A stretch of 64,000 nucleotides of DNA from Acinetobacter piscicola (GCF_015218165.1 NZ_CP048659.1:3596001-3660000), one strand, 5' to 3'; counted from the first letter of the stretch, positions 8,674-18,789 are shown. The notes: generated by a model from the sequence alone, not told the origin. Program-made: numbers and translations.

Positions 8674-10038
8674 TTAAATGGCTACCTCTTTACCAAACAA
8701 GTGCGTTAAATGTTGTCGCCCAGCATCATCTATTTGCTGTTTATCGACTTTAATATAAGCAACCTGTTGCCCAGACATCACCACCACTTCTTCAATACCA
8801 CGAATTGTCAGTAATTGAGAAGTCCAATCATCGGTTTGTTTATCCTCAGGTAAACGTAAAACGATTGAGGTTAAATAACGAGGCTGTGCCAAACCGAAAC
8901 TGATTAGCAGCCAAATTATAGCAATAGCAGTCAGGATACTCCAACCGATGGCCGTATTATTTAACAACAATAATTGACCGCCCAATGTGCCACCAAAAAA
9001 TGCACCTAAAAACTGTCCACTAGCATTTACACCCATTGCTGTTGCTTTAGATTGAATCGGGGCAGCTTTCGATAGCCAAGATGGCAATAACGCTTCCATG
9101 ACATTAAAAGCAATGAAAAACAAACCTAAACCCAGTAAAAGAATATATTTAGACTCATAACCAAAAATTAAAATCATGAGACCTGCAATGATCCCTGCAA
9201 TCGCAGTCAGAAAAATGCCACGCATTTTGCGATATTTTTCAGCCAAAATAATGCTTGGAAATGCAAAAAACAAACTGATGAGCAGTAAAGGTAAATACAC
9301 AATACCGTGTTTTGATAATGGAATCCCTGCAAAATTGATCAACTGTGATGGGATATAGACAAACATTGCCGTTAATAAAAGATGCAGTGAAAATACTGAC
9401 ACATGTAAACGATTGAGATCACCCATTTTCAAAACTTGTTTCAGTTGAGTGAAATAACCTTGCTGAAAATTTTTATGATGGCGTGTAGTTTTTGGCACTA
9501 AAAATAAGGTCAAAATCGCCAATAATCCCATCAGTGTCGTTACCCAAAATAACCCAGAAATTCCAACCAATGTGGTGAGCCAAGGGCCTAAGCTAAAAGC
9601 GACTGTAAAAGATAAACCAATACTCATTCCCATGACTGCCATGGCTTTGGTTCGGTTTTCTTCACGGGTAACATCAGCTAAGAGTGCCATCACCACTGCG
9701 GACACCGCTCCTGCTCCTGCAATGGCTCGTCCGATGATCACACCATAAATGGTTTCTGACATGGCTGCGACAGCACCACCTAAAGCAAATAACAATAGAC
9801 CAAACACAATCAGTGGCTTACGACTAAAACGGTCTGCCCAAAGGCTAAAAGGAATCTGCAATAAGGCCTGACTCAAACCATAAACACCGACCGCCAAACC
9901 GATCAATGTTGGGGTTGCATATTGATATGACTGTCCTGCAACAGCAAAGACAGGAATAATCATGAACAACCCCAACATGCGTAAGGCGAAAATACTACTT
10001 AGTGCAAAGGTGGAACGGCGCTCTATGGAATTCATCAT
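8674..10038 (-). CDS. yajR: MFS transporter, YajR type, with C-terminal YAM domain
   Basis: 454 residues, equal to E. coli YajR. Twelve predicted membrane helices form the MFS core, with motif A-like LWADRFSRKPLI near residues 67-79. The last 65 or so residues (LPEDKQTDDWTSQL onward) form a soluble ferredoxin-like YAM domain. YajR is a proton-driven putative exporter whose substrate is not established. It lies upstream of ssb, 51 nt away on the same strand, and may be co-transcribed. Confidence 0.9.
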   Translation of the reverse strand: MMNSIERRSTFALSSIFALRMLGLFMIIPVFAVAGQSYQYATPTLIGLAVGVYGLSQALLQIPFSLWADRFSRKPLIVFGLLLFALGGAVAAMSETIYGVIIGRAIAGAGAVSAVVMALLADVTREENRTKAMAVMGMSIGLSFTVAFSLGPWLTTLVGISGLFWVTTLMGLLAILTLFLVPKTTRHHKNFQQGYFTQLKQVLKMGDLNRLHVSVFSLHLLLTAMFVYIPSQLINFAGIPLSKHGIVYLPLLLISLFFAFPSIILAEKYRKMRGIFLTAIAGIIAGLMILIFGYESKYILLLGLGLFFIAFNVMEALLPSWLSKAAPIQSKATAMGVNASGQFLGAFFGGTLGGQLLLLNNTAIGWSILTAIAIIWLLISFGLAQPRYLTSIVLRLPEDKQTDDWTSQLLTIRGIEEVVVMSGQQVAYIKVDKQQIDDAGRQHLTHLFGKEVAI

Positions 10039-10120
10039 ATCAATAAACTTTTCAAAATTTTTTTCACTTTATTTCCACCCTATCATCGCATATTGCTACT
10101 CGTTTGTGGGAGCTCTGCGC

Positions 10121-10148
10121 ATAAAAAAGGACGTATAAATACGTCCTT
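10121..10148 (-). terminator. Terminator of the DUF475 gene
   Basis: AAGGACGTAT (10127-10136) pairs perfectly with ATACGTCCTT (10139-10148). On the minus strand the hairpin is followed by a run of six Ts. Confidence 0.8.
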
Positions 10149-10175
10149 ATTATGAGCATTTTTCTTAAAAAAGCA

Positions 10176-11258
10176 TTAATGCTGCGCAATGCGTTTATTG
10201 TATTGAATTGAGGCAATCACCGCCCATACAATAAATGCGACACCAATCAAGCCTGTGACCACTTCAGGTACATGTACACCTGTACCACTTGCAAGCATAA
10301 TAAATGCCAATGCACCAATCGCATAGTGCGCGCCATGTTCAAGGTAGATATAGGCATCTAAAGTACCTTTATCTACAAGATAAATGGTCATTGAACGGAC
10401 AAACATTGCACCTATCGCAAGACCTAACATGATGATCACGACATCTGAAGTAATGGCAAATGCACCAATGACCCCATCAAAACTAAAAGATGCATCTAAC
10501 ACTTCAAGGTAAATAAAACCACCTATACCCGCTTTAATTGCACCTGTTGGTGCACCTGAAGCATCATGACCAATTGCATTGCCATTTTCATCCACTTCGG
10601 GTTCACCGCCAAGTAAATGACTCAGCACTTGCACCCCGATATAAATCACGATGCCCCAAATTCCGGCCATCGTCACCACAAGACGTTTAGCTTCGTCAAC
10701 ATAGGCAGCCATGATCAATAATGCAATCAATGCCAAAAATACAGACATTGCAGGTACATTGGCTAAATTAGCTAAACGTGCTTCAAGCCATTTGAACCAA
10801 TGGGTATCTTTGCCTTCATCCAAGAAGAAATTTAAAAATACCAATAATAGGAATGAACCACCAAATGCCGCAATTTCTGCATGATGGGCAATTAAACGTG
10901 CTGAATAGTTCTTTGGATCATTCAGTGCCATATTGACCACTTCCATCATGCCCATGTCAGCAGTTGCTGCCACAATCACAATTGGGAAGATTAAACGCAT
11001 ACCAAAAACAGCAACGAGAATACCGACAGTTAAAAAGATCATTTTCCAGAAATGATCCCAACCACGTAAAACGGAAGCATTGACAACTGCGTTATCAAAA
11101 GAAAGTGAAACTTCCATCACCGCTAAAATTGCAGTAATGGTCAATGCCGTGAACATCGTCTTTAAGCCAGCTTCTGGACCATGGTGAAAACCCCAGTAGG
11201 CAGAAATAGCAAGACACACGACCGAAAAGATGATTGAGAAACCAAAATGTTTCCACAT
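10176..11258 (-). CDS. DUF475 (TerC-like) integral membrane protein
   Basis: A 360-residue polytopic membrane protein with about nine hydrophobic segments. Two related motifs with acidic residues in membrane helices, EVSLSFDNAVVNA (about residue 49) and EVLDASFSFDGVIGA, are the hallmark of TerC/DUF475 proteins of the LysE-like transporter superfamily. TerC relatives are linked to tellurite resistance and to metal-ion (often Mn2+) export; the substrate here is unknown. I searched its leader for the yybP-ykoY motif and did not see it. It is single, with its own terminator. Confidence 0.85.
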   Translation of the reverse strand: MWKHFGFSIIFSVVCLAISAYWGFHHGPEAGLKTMFTALTITAILAVMEVSLSFDNAVVNASVLRGWDHFWKMIFLTVGILVAVFGMRLIFPIVIVAATADMGMMEVVNMALNDPKNYSARLIAHHAEIAAFGGSFLLLVFLNFFLDEGKDTHWFKWLEARLANLANVPAMSVFLALIALLIMAAYVDEAKRLVVTMAGIWGIVIYIGVQVLSHLLGGEPEVDENGNAIGHDASGAPTGAIKAGIGGFIYLEVLDASFSFDGVIGAFAITSDVVIIMLGLAIGAMFVRSMTIYLVDKGTLDAYIYLEHGAHYAIGALAFIMLASGTGVHVPEVVTGLIGVAFIVWAVIASIQYNKRIAQH

Positions 11259-11536
11259 GATAAACGACCTATGAGTATTTTTTATCTAAGGTGTGCTGAC
11301 AGTTCATCTATGTGAAGCACGAATGAAATGTGTACAAACCCTAAAAATAAATAGAGAGTACTTAAAGCAAGGTTTAAGTTAGATATGCTAATTATGACAA
11401 CTTTTATTTATTTTTCTCAAACTCTTCGTATGATTTTTTTGAACATGTGACATGATTTAAACGGTTTTTCAGGTCGTAAATTTTTTAATTATTGTTATAG
11501 TTAAGGCATTATTTATAAACTATTTGGAATCATTAC

Positions 11537-12211
11537 ATGTCATTTTCTCAAGATGTCTGGCAACGTAATCACGCACTCTATCAAAAAACCTTAGCACTTC
11601 CATTTAACCAAGAACTGGCTGCAGGGACTTTAGACAAAGCGGCTTTTTGTCACTATGTGATTCAAGATGCTCACTATTTGGTGGCATATGGTCGTGCCCT
11701 CGCTGTGTGTGGTGCGAAGGCATTTGATGCCGATGACATTATTCAGTTTACCCAAGGTGCTAAAGAAGCCATTGTGGTTGAACGCAGTTTGCATGATGGT
11801 TTTATGCAAAATTTTGGTATTAGCAAAGAGGATTTTGAAAATACGCCTTTGACTTTGGCTTGTCATCATTACACCTCATTTTTAACTGCAACGGCTTGGT
11901 CTGAAAGTTATCCTGTTGTTTTAGCATCACTATTACCTTGTTTTTGGATTTATGCAGAAGTCGGCAAGGATATTGTGAGTGCGTCTGTTACCAATAACCC
12001 TTATCAGGCATGGGTAGATACTTATTCAGGTGAAGAGTTTAATGAAGCGGTTAAAAATGTTTTAGCCACCATTGACCGTATTGCAGAACGTTGTGATGCA
12101 GATACCATCGAGAAAATGCATAAGGCATATACCAAAGGTGCTGAACTTGAGTATTTATTTTGGGATGGCGCTTATCATCAAAGACAATGGTTAAGTTTAG
12201 ATGAGCAATAA
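11537..12211 (+). CDS. tenA: TenA-family thiaminase II / aminopyrimidine aminohydrolase
   Basis: 224 residues with the all-helical TenA fold. The catalytic residues match the B. subtilis enzyme position by position: D44 (VIQDAHY), C135 (LLPCFWIY) and E205 (ELEYLFW). TenA hydrolyses degraded thiamin pyrimidines to salvage HMP for thiamin synthesis. No TPP (THI-box) riboswitch was seen in the 278-bp leader and no other thi gene is adjacent, so it is probably expressed independently of thiamin status. Confidence 0.93.
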   Translation: MSFSQDVWQRNHALYQKTLALPFNQELAAGTLDKAAFCHYVIQDAHYLVAYGRALAVCGAKAFDADDIIQFTQGAKEAIVVERSLHDGFMQNFGISKEDFENTPLTLACHHYTSFLTATAWSESYPVVLASLLPCFWIYAEVGKDIVSASVTNNPYQAWVDTYSGEEFNEAVKNVLATIDRIAERCDADTIEKMHKAYTKGAELEYLFWDGAYHQRQWLSLDEQ

Positions 12212-12240
12212 GTTTAAAAAAAATTATTTATCTTACCTTT

Positions 12241-12266
12241 CTCTTACGTTTGATGTGGCGTAAGAG
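12241..12266. other. Hairpin between convergent tenA and yciI genes
   Basis: CTCTTACG (12241-12248) pairs with CGTAAGAG (12259-12266). No clear T tract follows on either strand, so it is a weak terminator or an RNA 3' protector. Confidence 0.4.
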
Positions 12267-12294
12267 AAGTGGTTCTATTATAGATTTAAAAAAT

Positions 12295-12579
12295 TTAAAT
12301 GCCTTTTAGATTTTCAAAATCGGCATGTGTTAAGCCCACATCTAATTTTGTAATGTCATACTGAGCAACCGCCTGAAAAGGATCTAATTTTAAAATTTCT
12401 TCAAGTTCAGCCAAAGGCATATTCTTCGCAAACAGTACACCTCCTGTTACAGGGTCTTTACGCCCTGCCGCAATGAAATGACCACATTCAAATTGTTGTT
12501 TCAACCATTTCACATGATCGCGTAGATAAACATCGACTTCTTCTAATGGTTTTTGATATTGCAACTGAATGATGTACAT
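12295..12579 (-). CDS. YciI-like family protein
   Basis: A 94-residue protein of the YciI/YCII fold, a small ferredoxin-like alpha/beta domain. The His and Asp residues in LRDHVKWLKQQ and the GGVLFAKN turn fit the family. YciI-like proteins are soluble dimers, some linked to dechlorination or small-molecule turnover, but the role is mostly unknown. It is monocistronic here. Confidence 0.88.
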   Translation of the reverse strand: MYIIQLQYQKPLEEVDVYLRDHVKWLKQQFECGHFIAAGRKDPVTGGVLFAKNMPLAELEEILKLDPFQAVAQYDITKLDVGLTHADFENLKGI

Positions 12580-12679
12580 GATGATTTCCCTATTTTAATA
12601 ATAAATGACTTTTTCACTTTTCAGCCTTAAGCATACACCATTCATTCAGCATCATCGTATCCATAAATTGATCAAAAAT

Positions 12680-13021
12680 TTATGAAAAATAACTATTCCA
12701 TCCCAAAATCAAAATGACTGCCGCCACAATCCAGCATCCTGTTGCAACACCCAAACACGACCAAATCGGCATTTTTGTTGCCAATATATACACCGTAAAA
12801 AGATAGACAAAATAAGGAATTAAAGACCAGATACCAAACAATGCAGTTTGCCTTAATGCTTCTGCACCTTTGTCTTGTGCCACAATCACATGCGCAATCA
12901 ACGCAAATGTGGGAAATAGCGGGACTAAACCTGCGATATAAAACACCTTACTTTTAGATAATACAGCGATCAACAACACGACGACTGCCCCAATCACACA
13001 TTTCAACAACAAAGACAGCAT
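12680..13021 (-). CDS. glpM: GlpM-family membrane protein
   Basis: 113 residues from the ATG at 13021 (MLSLLLKCVIG). An upstream in-frame ATG at 13102 adds 27 residues of unrelated composition and lacks a ribosome site. Four hydrophobic helices and the conserved core YIAGLVPLFPTFALIAH...WSLIPYFVYL are those of GlpM, a small inner-membrane protein named in Pseudomonas for effects on glycerol metabolism and alginate. Its molecular function is unknown. It is divergent from a Fur-box-like site and a broken ORF. Confidence 0.85.
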   Translation of the reverse strand: MLSLLLKCVIGAVVVLLIAVLSKSKVFYIAGLVPLFPTFALIAHVIVAQDKGAEALRQTALFGIWSLIPYFVYLFTVYILATKMPIWSCLGVATGCWIVAAVILILGWNSYFS

Positions 13022-13167
13022 GTGGATCTGATCCAAAAGTAAAATTCTGACAAGGTAAATTTTAACGTATTTTTTCGTGAATGTTGATATGACGACATAC
13101 AAAGTGGGGATTGAATCAATAAAAGTTAAGATTAGCCAAAAGATTTAAACTAGTAGATGACTAATAA

Positions 13168-13186
13168 AAATAATGATTATTATCAA
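13168..13186. promoter_or_regulatory. Fur-box-like site
   Basis: AAATAATGATTATTATCAA resembles the Fur consensus of repeated GATAAT-type hexamers. It lies 33 bp before the start of the interrupted ORF at 13219 and about 150 bp before divergent glpM. AT-rich sequence makes chance matches possible. Confidence 0.5.
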
Positions 13187-13218
13187 TATGTACAAATTTG
13201 ATCCGTTGTGAGGTTCCT

Positions 13219-13593
13219 ATGCAAAATTCAACTTTAGCTACAGAGGCAAGTCGTACATTTTTCAATTTACAATGTTGTTGGCTAAACAATGAAGAAATTT
13301 ATCTAGAAAAAGGGTGTCAGCATTGCAGTGCTGCTGCAACGTATCTGATTTATTATACCAATACTCATATTCAAAAATTGATGTTGGCATTTATTACACA
13401 ATTTAATTGCCATCTTGCAAAAGGTTGGGACTTACTCGACTTAGCAGATTTTGAAGATCAATATAATGAATTTTAACATTTACTCGAAAAAGAGGTTAAT
13501 TTTTATGCCCGACAACATCATGATACCGCACGAGTATTTGCCTTTGAAGAATTAGACTCTATTTTTGAAAGACCTTATGCAATGGCATGCTAA
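13219..13593 (+). pseudogene. Small ORF interrupted by an in-frame TAA
   Basis: From the ATG at 13219 (ribosome site TGAGGT) 85 codons are open to a TAA at 13474-13476. The same frame then continues for 38 further codons with protein-like composition (HLLEKEVNFYARQHHDTARV...) to a TAA at 13591-13593. The whole would be about 124 residues with a CQHC motif near residue 34. I do not recognise the family. A single CAA-to-TAA type change would explain the break. The upstream Fur-like site suggests an iron-starvation gene. The 85-residue N-terminal part could still be made. Confidence 0.6.
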
Positions 13594-13613
13594 TCAGGCT
13601 TTGATAAAATCGA

Positions 13614-13817
13614 ATGATTGATTCTATAGAACATTTTACTGTTCAAACATGCTATTTAACAGCAATGAGATTTCAACAATTTGGTCTTTAACTTGATGAA
13701 AAGCTCATTTTATTGCATTTGAAACATGTAAGGAAAGGTTCTGATTTAATGGATCTTTCATATATCCGACATAAAATGTCGCGAAAAAACGATTTAATAC
13801 AGCTTGAACAAAATTAA
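13614..13817 (+). pseudogene. Second small ORF interrupted by an in-frame TAA
   Basis: An ATG at 13614 opens a 67-codon frame broken by one TAA at 13689-13691 and ending at 13815-13817. The downstream part reads LDEKLILLHLKHVRKGSDL and then MDLSYIRHKMSRKND. The segment KGSDLMDL lines up with KGWDLLDL of the preceding broken ORF, and both have KL[MI]L just before and an F..Q.C[WY]L segment near the start, so the two may be diverged tandem copies. It begins 20 bp after the first ORF ends. No function can be assigned. Confidence 0.45.
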
Positions 13818-13865
13818 ATCGCTATCATATATAGTCTTCAAATTGCATACATTCGAGATCGTTCT

Positions 13866-16697
13866 ATGAGTCAAAGTCATATCCGTATTCGAGGCGCACG
13901 TACCCATAATTTAAAAAATGTGTCACTCGATATTCCACGCGACAAATTTGTGGTGATCACGGGACTTTCAGGCTCAGGTAAATCATCCCTTGCTTTTGAT
14001 ACCCTCTATGCCGAAGGTCAGCGCCGTTATGTCGAGTCACTGTCCGCATACGCCCGTCAGTTTTTATCACAAATGGAAAAACCTGAAGTTGATTCGATTG
14101 AAGGTTTAAGCCCAGCGATTGCCATTGAACAGAAATCAACCAGTCACAACCCACGTTCAACTGTGGGAACCATTACTGAAATTTACGATTATCTGCGTTT
14201 GCTTTATGCACGTGTTGGTACACCTTACTGTCCAGAGCATGACTTGCCAATGGTGGCGCAAACTGTTTCGGAAATGGTCGATGCCGTTAAAGCCTTAGAA
14301 GAAGGCACAGCGCTGATGTTACTCGCGCCTGTAGTACGTGAGCGTAAAGGTGAATACAGCAATTTATTTGAACAGTTACAAAGCCAAGGTTTCGTGCGTG
14401 CTCGTGTCGATGGTGAAGTGATTGATATCGACACACCACCTGAATTGGATAAAAAGAAAAAACACACCATTGAAGTGGTGGTGGATCGCTTTAAAGTCCG
14501 TGATGACCTTGGCAACCGTATCGCAGAAAGTTTTGAAACCGCACTACGTTTGGGCGGTGATATTGCAATTTTATCGTGGATGAATGGCGAACAGCCTGAA
14601 CGGGTATTTTCAGCCAAACACTCTTGCCCTGAATGTGACCGCGCTGTGGCAGAACTTGAACCACGCCTATTCTCATTCAATAATCCATTCGGTGCCTGCC
14701 CTGTTTGTGATGGTTTGGGCACACGTAGCCATTTCAGTGCGGACAAACTCATTCCAAGTCCTGATATTTCGATCAGCCAAGGGGCAATCCGTGGTTGGGA
14801 CAGACAACGTCCATATTATTATTCCATGATTCAAAAAGTGGCTGATCATTTTGGCTTTTCACTGGATACGCCTTGGAATGAATTGGATGCCGATACCAAA
14901 AAGAAATTTCTCTATGGAACAGGCAAAGAAAAAGTTGATCTAAGTTATATCGATGAACGTGGACGTAAACATAGTCGTGTACAGCCTTTTGAAGGTATCT
15001 TGCCTCATCTGGAACGTCGTTATCGTGAAACTGAAAGCAACTACGTCCGTGACGATTTAGCACAATATCTTTCCAATGCCGCGTGTGATGCCTGCGGAGG
15101 ATCACGTCTGAATGAAATTTCACGCCATGTTCGGGTGAAAGACAAAACCATTGCTGAAATCACTAAAATGTCGATTGGCGATGCGGAAAGCTATTATCAG
15201 GATTTAAACCTTGAGGGGGCTAAAGGCGAGATTGCGGACAAGATTTTTAAAGAAATCCGTGAGCGCTTGCACTTCCTTGTATCGGTTGGTCTGAACTATT
15301 TAAGCTTATCACGTTCTGCGGAAACCTTATCAGGCGGTGAAGCACAGCGTATTCGTTTGGCTTCACAAATCGGTGCAGGTCTGATGGGCGTGATGTATGT
15401 GCTGGATGAGCCTTCGATTGGCTTACATCAACGTGACAATGACCGCTTACTGGAAACCTTGGTTCGCTTACGTGACTTGGGCAATACCGTTCTCGTAGTT
15501 GAACATGATGAAGATGCGATTCGTGCAGCCGATCATATTATTGATATTGGTCCAGGTGCAGGGGTGCATGGTGGTCATGTGATTGCCGAAGGTACTTATG
15601 ATGAATTGGCTGCCAATGAAAATTCTTTAACGGGTCAATATCTGTCAGGCAAATTAAAAATCGAAGTACCGAAAAAACGTGTTGAACCACCTAAACCTGA
15701 TGAACAAATCAAATTGATGGGTGCATCTGGTCATAATTTAAAGAGTGTCGATTTAACCATTCCTCTAGGTGTGATGACTTGTGTTACAGGCGTATCAGGT
15801 TCAGGTAAATCGACGCTGATTAACCGTACATTATTGCCTTTGGCTGCAACTCAACTCAATGGTGCAACCACCTTAACGGCGGAAAAGTTTGACTCAATTG
15901 ATGGTTTGCAATTCTTGGATAAAGTGGTTGATATTGACCAAAGTCCGATTGGACGCACACCTCGTTCGAACCCTGCGACGTATACAGGTTTATTCACGCC
16001 AATTCGTGAGTTATTTGCACAAACCCCTGAAGCCAAAGCACGTGGTTATGCCGCAGGTCGTTTCTCATTTAACGTCAAAGGTGGTCGTTGTGAAGCCTGT
16101 GAAGGTGATGGGATGATCAAAGTGGCAATGCATTTCCTGCCTGATATGTATGTGCCATGTGATGCCTGTCATGGTGACCGTTATAACCGTGAAACGTTAG
16201 AAGTTGGCTATAAAGGCAAAAACATTTCTGATGTTTTGGGTATGACTGTTGAAGATGCGATGCATTTCTTTGATGCGATTCCTGTGATTCACCGTCGTTT
16301 GGAAACTTTAAATCAGGTTGGTTTGGGTTATATCCGTTTGGGTCAATCTGCAACCACGCTTTCGGGCGGTGAAGCACAACGTGTAAAATTGGCTCGTGAA
16401 CTTGCTAAACGTGATACAGGTAAAACCTTATATGTACTCGATGAGCCAACGACGGGTCTGCATTTCCATGATATTGCGAAACTTTTGGATATTCTTCATG
16501 AGCTGCGTAATAAGGGCAATACCATTGTGGTGATTGAGCATAATCTGGATGTGATCAAAACTGCGGATTGGGTGATTGATTTGGGTCCTGAAGGTGGTGC
16601 AGGTGGTGGGCAAATTATTGCTGAGGGTACGCCTGAAGATGTAGTGAAATCTAAAGTTTCACATACTGCGAAATTCTTAAAACCGATGTTGAAATAA
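13866..16697 (+). CDS. uvrA: UvrABC excinuclease subunit A
   Basis: 943 residues, the expected length. It has two ABC ATPase modules: Walker A GLSGSGKS at 33-40 and GVSGSGKST in the second half, with signatures [12 protein letters not shown] and [12 protein letters not shown]. Two zinc-binding CxxC pairs are visible (CPEC...CPVC, and CEAC...CDAC). UvrA2 recognises bulky DNA lesions and loads UvrB in nucleotide excision repair. The ATG at 13866 fits the conserved N-terminus ([15 protein letters not shown]). No LexA-type SOS box is visible upstream; Acinetobacter lacks a classical LexA. Confidence 0.98.
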   Translation: MSQSHIRIRGARTHNLKNVSLDIPRDKFVVITGLSGSGKSSLAFDTLYAEGQRRYVESLSAYARQFLSQMEKPEVDSIEGLSPAIAIEQKSTSHNPRSTVGTITEIYDYLRLLYARVGTPYCPEHDLPMVAQTVSEMVDAVKALEEGTALMLLAPVVRERKGEYSNLFEQLQSQGFVRARVDGEVIDIDTPPELDKKKKHTIEVVVDRFKVRDDLGNRIAESFETALRLGGDIAILSWMNGEQPERVFSAKHSCPECDRAVAELEPRLFSFNNPFGACPVCDGLGTRSHFSADKLIPSPDISISQGAIRGWDRQRPYYYSMIQKVADHFGFSLDTPWNELDADTKKKFLYGTGKEKVDLSYIDERGRKHSRVQPFEGILPHLERRYRETESNYVRDDLAQYLSNAACDACGGSRLNEISRHVRVKDKTIAEITKMSIGDAESYYQDLNLEGAKGEIADKIFKEIRERLHFLVSVGLNYLSLSRSAETLSGGEAQRIRLASQIGAGLMGVMYVLDEPSIGLHQRDNDRLLETLVRLRDLGNTVLVVEHDEDAIRAADHIIDIGPGAGVHGGHVIAEGTYDELAANENSLTGQYLSGKLKIEVPKKRVEPPKPDEQIKLMGASGHNLKSVDLTIPLGVMTCVTGVSGSGKSTLINRTLLPLAATQLNGATTLTAEKFDSIDGLQFLDKVVDIDQSPIGRTPRSNPATYTGLFTPIRELFAQTPEAKARGYAAGRFSFNVKGGRCEACEGDGMIKVAMHFLPDMYVPCDACHGDRYNRETLEVGYKGKNISDVLGMTVEDAMHFFDAIPVIHRRLETLNQVGLGYIRLGQSATTLSGGEAQRVKLARELAKRDTGKTLYVLDEPTTGLHFHDIAKLLDILHELRNKGNTIVVIEHNLDVIKTADWVIDLGPEGGAGGGQIIAEGTPEDVVKSKVSHTAKFLKPMLK

Positions 16698-16728
16698 GAA
16701 GCTCCCAACCAGTTTTAAAAATGGCGTT

Positions 16729-16753
16729 CCCCTCTTTTTTAAAAGAGGGGTTT
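16729..16753 (+). terminator. Terminator-like hairpin after uvrA
   Basis: CCCCTCTTTT (16729-16738) pairs perfectly with AAAAGAGGGG (16741-16750). Only TTTG follows, so termination may be modest. It lies between convergent uvrA and the broken gene. Confidence 0.6.
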
Positions 16754-16758
16754 GCAGA

Positions 16759-17441
16759 TTAAAAGTGGAAACTCAGGCAAAGCTGATTTTTATTTACTGT
16801 ATTTTTTATGTGAATTTCTTTAAATTTTCTCCAAGTTTTAAGTTCTTCTAGTTCTACTATTATTTTTAAATCGTCAAAAAGCGAGTGTTGCTTAGAATAA
16901 AGTTTCTGAAAAACCTGACCACTTGTATAAAACCATGAATAAGACATATTCAAAGCATGCGCTGTCTGAACTCGAGAAGTATTAAAACTATATGAGAGTT
17001 GTAAAAAAGCTGCTATTTTTGAATATCCTAGTTGTTGAACCTGCTTGCTAAAATTTTGTTCGTATTCTTGTTGTTGTTCTAATTGTTCAAGTTGCTTTAA
17101 ACGTTCTAAATCTTCATCTGCAAACAAAGTTTTTAAAATTGGATGTTCATTTTCTTCAAAAGAGTCTCTACTATATGACTGATCAATCCTGACTGCATAT
17201 TTTATATTTTTCTCATTATATTGGACTAACTTTTATCAATTACTCCATATAAATACTTCCAATCACTTTCATCATCAATGTTAAAAACATCCCCTTTCTT
17301 CCATTTGGAGCATGCAAACTCCCAAGCCTCATTCATTACATCATCAAGTTCATATTCTTGAGAACGATTCAAAATACTTACCCACAATGACTAACGCTTT
17401 TGAATTTCAACATAAACTTGTAATAAATATTTTTGATTCAT
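16759..17441 (-). pseudogene. Unrecognised gene with a nonsense codon and a frameshift
   Basis: On the minus strand an ATG at 17441 begins MNQKYLLQVYVEIQKR, hits TAG at 17391-17393, then continues in frame (SLWVSILNRSQEYELDDVMNE...) to a stop at 17226-17228. Near 17235 the reading shifts frame: an open frame from 17232 to 16759 continues with KLVQYNEKNIKYAV... and a Glu/Gln-rich coiled-coil-like stretch (LKQLEQLEQQQEYEQNF). Joined, the product would be about 227 residues. The last 122 codons could be misannotated as a separate gene starting with TTG at 17127. Family unknown. Confidence 0.6.
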
Positions 17442-17717
17442 ATCATTTTTTGACTTCTTAATTTCCCCATTTTAGCAAATCAAGTTATCAATCCATCTTA
17501 TACTGAACTTTCAATCAAGCTTAATCAGTCTTAAGAATGAACGGCTTGCTTAGCAAACACTTATTACAATGCCTTTTTAGCTAAATCAAGGACAGACTTG
17601 AAGAGCAGGACTGAATTTTTAAAAATTTATTTTATAAAAGCGTTTTAAAATTAATATTTCACAAATATAATCAAATACATAACAATTTAATTATCATTTT
17701 ATTTTAAGGGGAATATT

Positions 17718-18260
17718 TTGAGACAAAAATCAACTTTGTTGATCACCATAAGTATGGTTCTTTCAAGTATCAGCACATCAGGATTTGCATATAATGATGA
17801 TTATATTTCTGCTAACGGACTTAAAATTGAACTTGGTCAATCACAACGTTACTTAGAAAATAAATTAGGCATACCACAAAGAAAAAATGCCAACTTTGTA
17901 ATATGGAATTTGAAAAATGGAAACAGCCTATCTGCTAGTTTTGATGAATATGGCTTAAGTGATGCTAGCATCAGTGGTTCAAAACCTGACTTTCTCTATG
18001 CTCATGGATTTAAAATTGTGTTAGGGCAAGATACTTTACGCAGTGTACAAAATAAGCATAAATATGGATGTTATCACCAAGGCTGGGGAGAAGGTTGGAT
18101 TGGTGAATATGTAGTCCGTAGTGGTCCTGAAGGCTCTTGGAACTTAGTCTTTAGCACATGGGGAGATGATGATGAAAATACCCTTAAAAATAAAAAATTA
18201 ACAACCATTTCAATAGGTGATGATGAGCCATTTGGTGAACAAAAATATTGCACTTATTAA
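17718..18260 (+). CDS. Putative secreted protein with an internal duplication
   Basis: 180 residues. The start is TTG at 17718, supported by AAGGGGA six bases upstream; the next in-frame ATG would cut into the signal peptide. Residues 1-24 form a Sec signal ending near SGFA. The mature part has two related units: NGLKIELGQSQRYLENKLG (about residues 33-51) and HGFKIVLGQDTLRSVQNK (about 95-112). I do not recognise the family. It is flanked by a broken gene and long non-coding stretches, an accessory setting. Confidence 0.7.
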   Translation: MRQKSTLLITISMVLSSISTSGFAYNDDYISANGLKIELGQSQRYLENKLGIPQRKNANFVIWNLKNGNSLSASFDEYGLSDASISGSKPDFLYAHGFKIVLGQDTLRSVQNKHKYGCYHQGWGEGWIGEYVVRSGPEGSWNLVFSTWGDDDENTLKNKKLTTISIGDDEPFGEQKYCTY

Positions 18261-18653
18261 TTTTTTGACTATTGGTGGAATAAAATATCCTACCAATAGT
18301 CAACTAAATATTTTTAAAAAATTAATATTTAACCATAATTTCATGACTGGACTGATAAGACTTGAGACGCAAAATGATACAGAAACACGTAATCATTAAA
18401 AGGTTTACCAAAGCATAAAATAAATCAATGTTATTAAAAATAATAATAACTACTACATTTATATGTTTATATTGAAAAAATGATCATAAATTACAATACA
18501 TCTAAAGCTATCTATCTCCTTATACCTTTAGTGACATCGCTTGATCAGGCTTGATCGACTTCATTGCTGTATTAAGTCTAAATACTTAATTCAGTTTCTA
18601 CATTGACTAAACAATAATCGCTTTTACAAATTAATATTATTTAAATAAACTGT
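18261..18653. other. AT-rich intergenic stretch without a gene
   Basis: No credible ORF or RNA is visible in this part of the 528-bp gap between the secreted-protein gene and the OXA gene. Short frames here lack ribosome sites. The right-hand part carries the small-RNA-like unit listed next. Confidence 0.5.
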
Positions 18654-18788
18654 TTTACAGATTATATAAAAACCAATATATTTTATTACCGTAAGTCAAT
18701 GAATATATTTTTTTAAATATCGCTGTAAGTTTCTTACTGTACCCTTTTCTGCTCAGTCACCTCTATATCGACTGGGCTTTTTTTTTGC

Positions 18789-18789
<1 letters not shown>
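18654..18789 (+). ncRNA. Candidate small RNA ending beside the OXA gene
   Basis: TTTACA (18654-18659), a 17-nt spacer and TATATT (18677-18682) predict a start near 18689. About 100 nt later GCTCAGTC (18751-18758) pairs with GACTGGGC (18770-18777, one G-T pair), followed by nine Ts. A small hairpin GTAAG/CTTAC lies between. No gene on this strand is close enough to need the terminator except the secreted-protein gene 490 bp upstream. The AT-rich background makes the promoter call uncertain. Confidence 0.35.
18751..18786 (+). terminator. Intrinsic terminator at the 3' end of the OXA gene
   Basis: An 8-bp stem with one G-T pair is followed by nine Ts on the plus strand. On the minus strand, downstream of the OXA gene, there is no T run, so it serves plus-strand transcription. 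Confidence 0.7.

Noticed and set aside
11259..11536. Possible TPP or manganese riboswitch before tenA or the DUF475 gene
   Set aside because: Neither the THI-box conserved segments nor the GGGGAGTAG / GCAAGACC ends of yybP-ykoY were found.
13800..13866. LexA/SOS box upstream of uvrA
   Set aside because: No CTGT-N8-ACAG-like site is visible.
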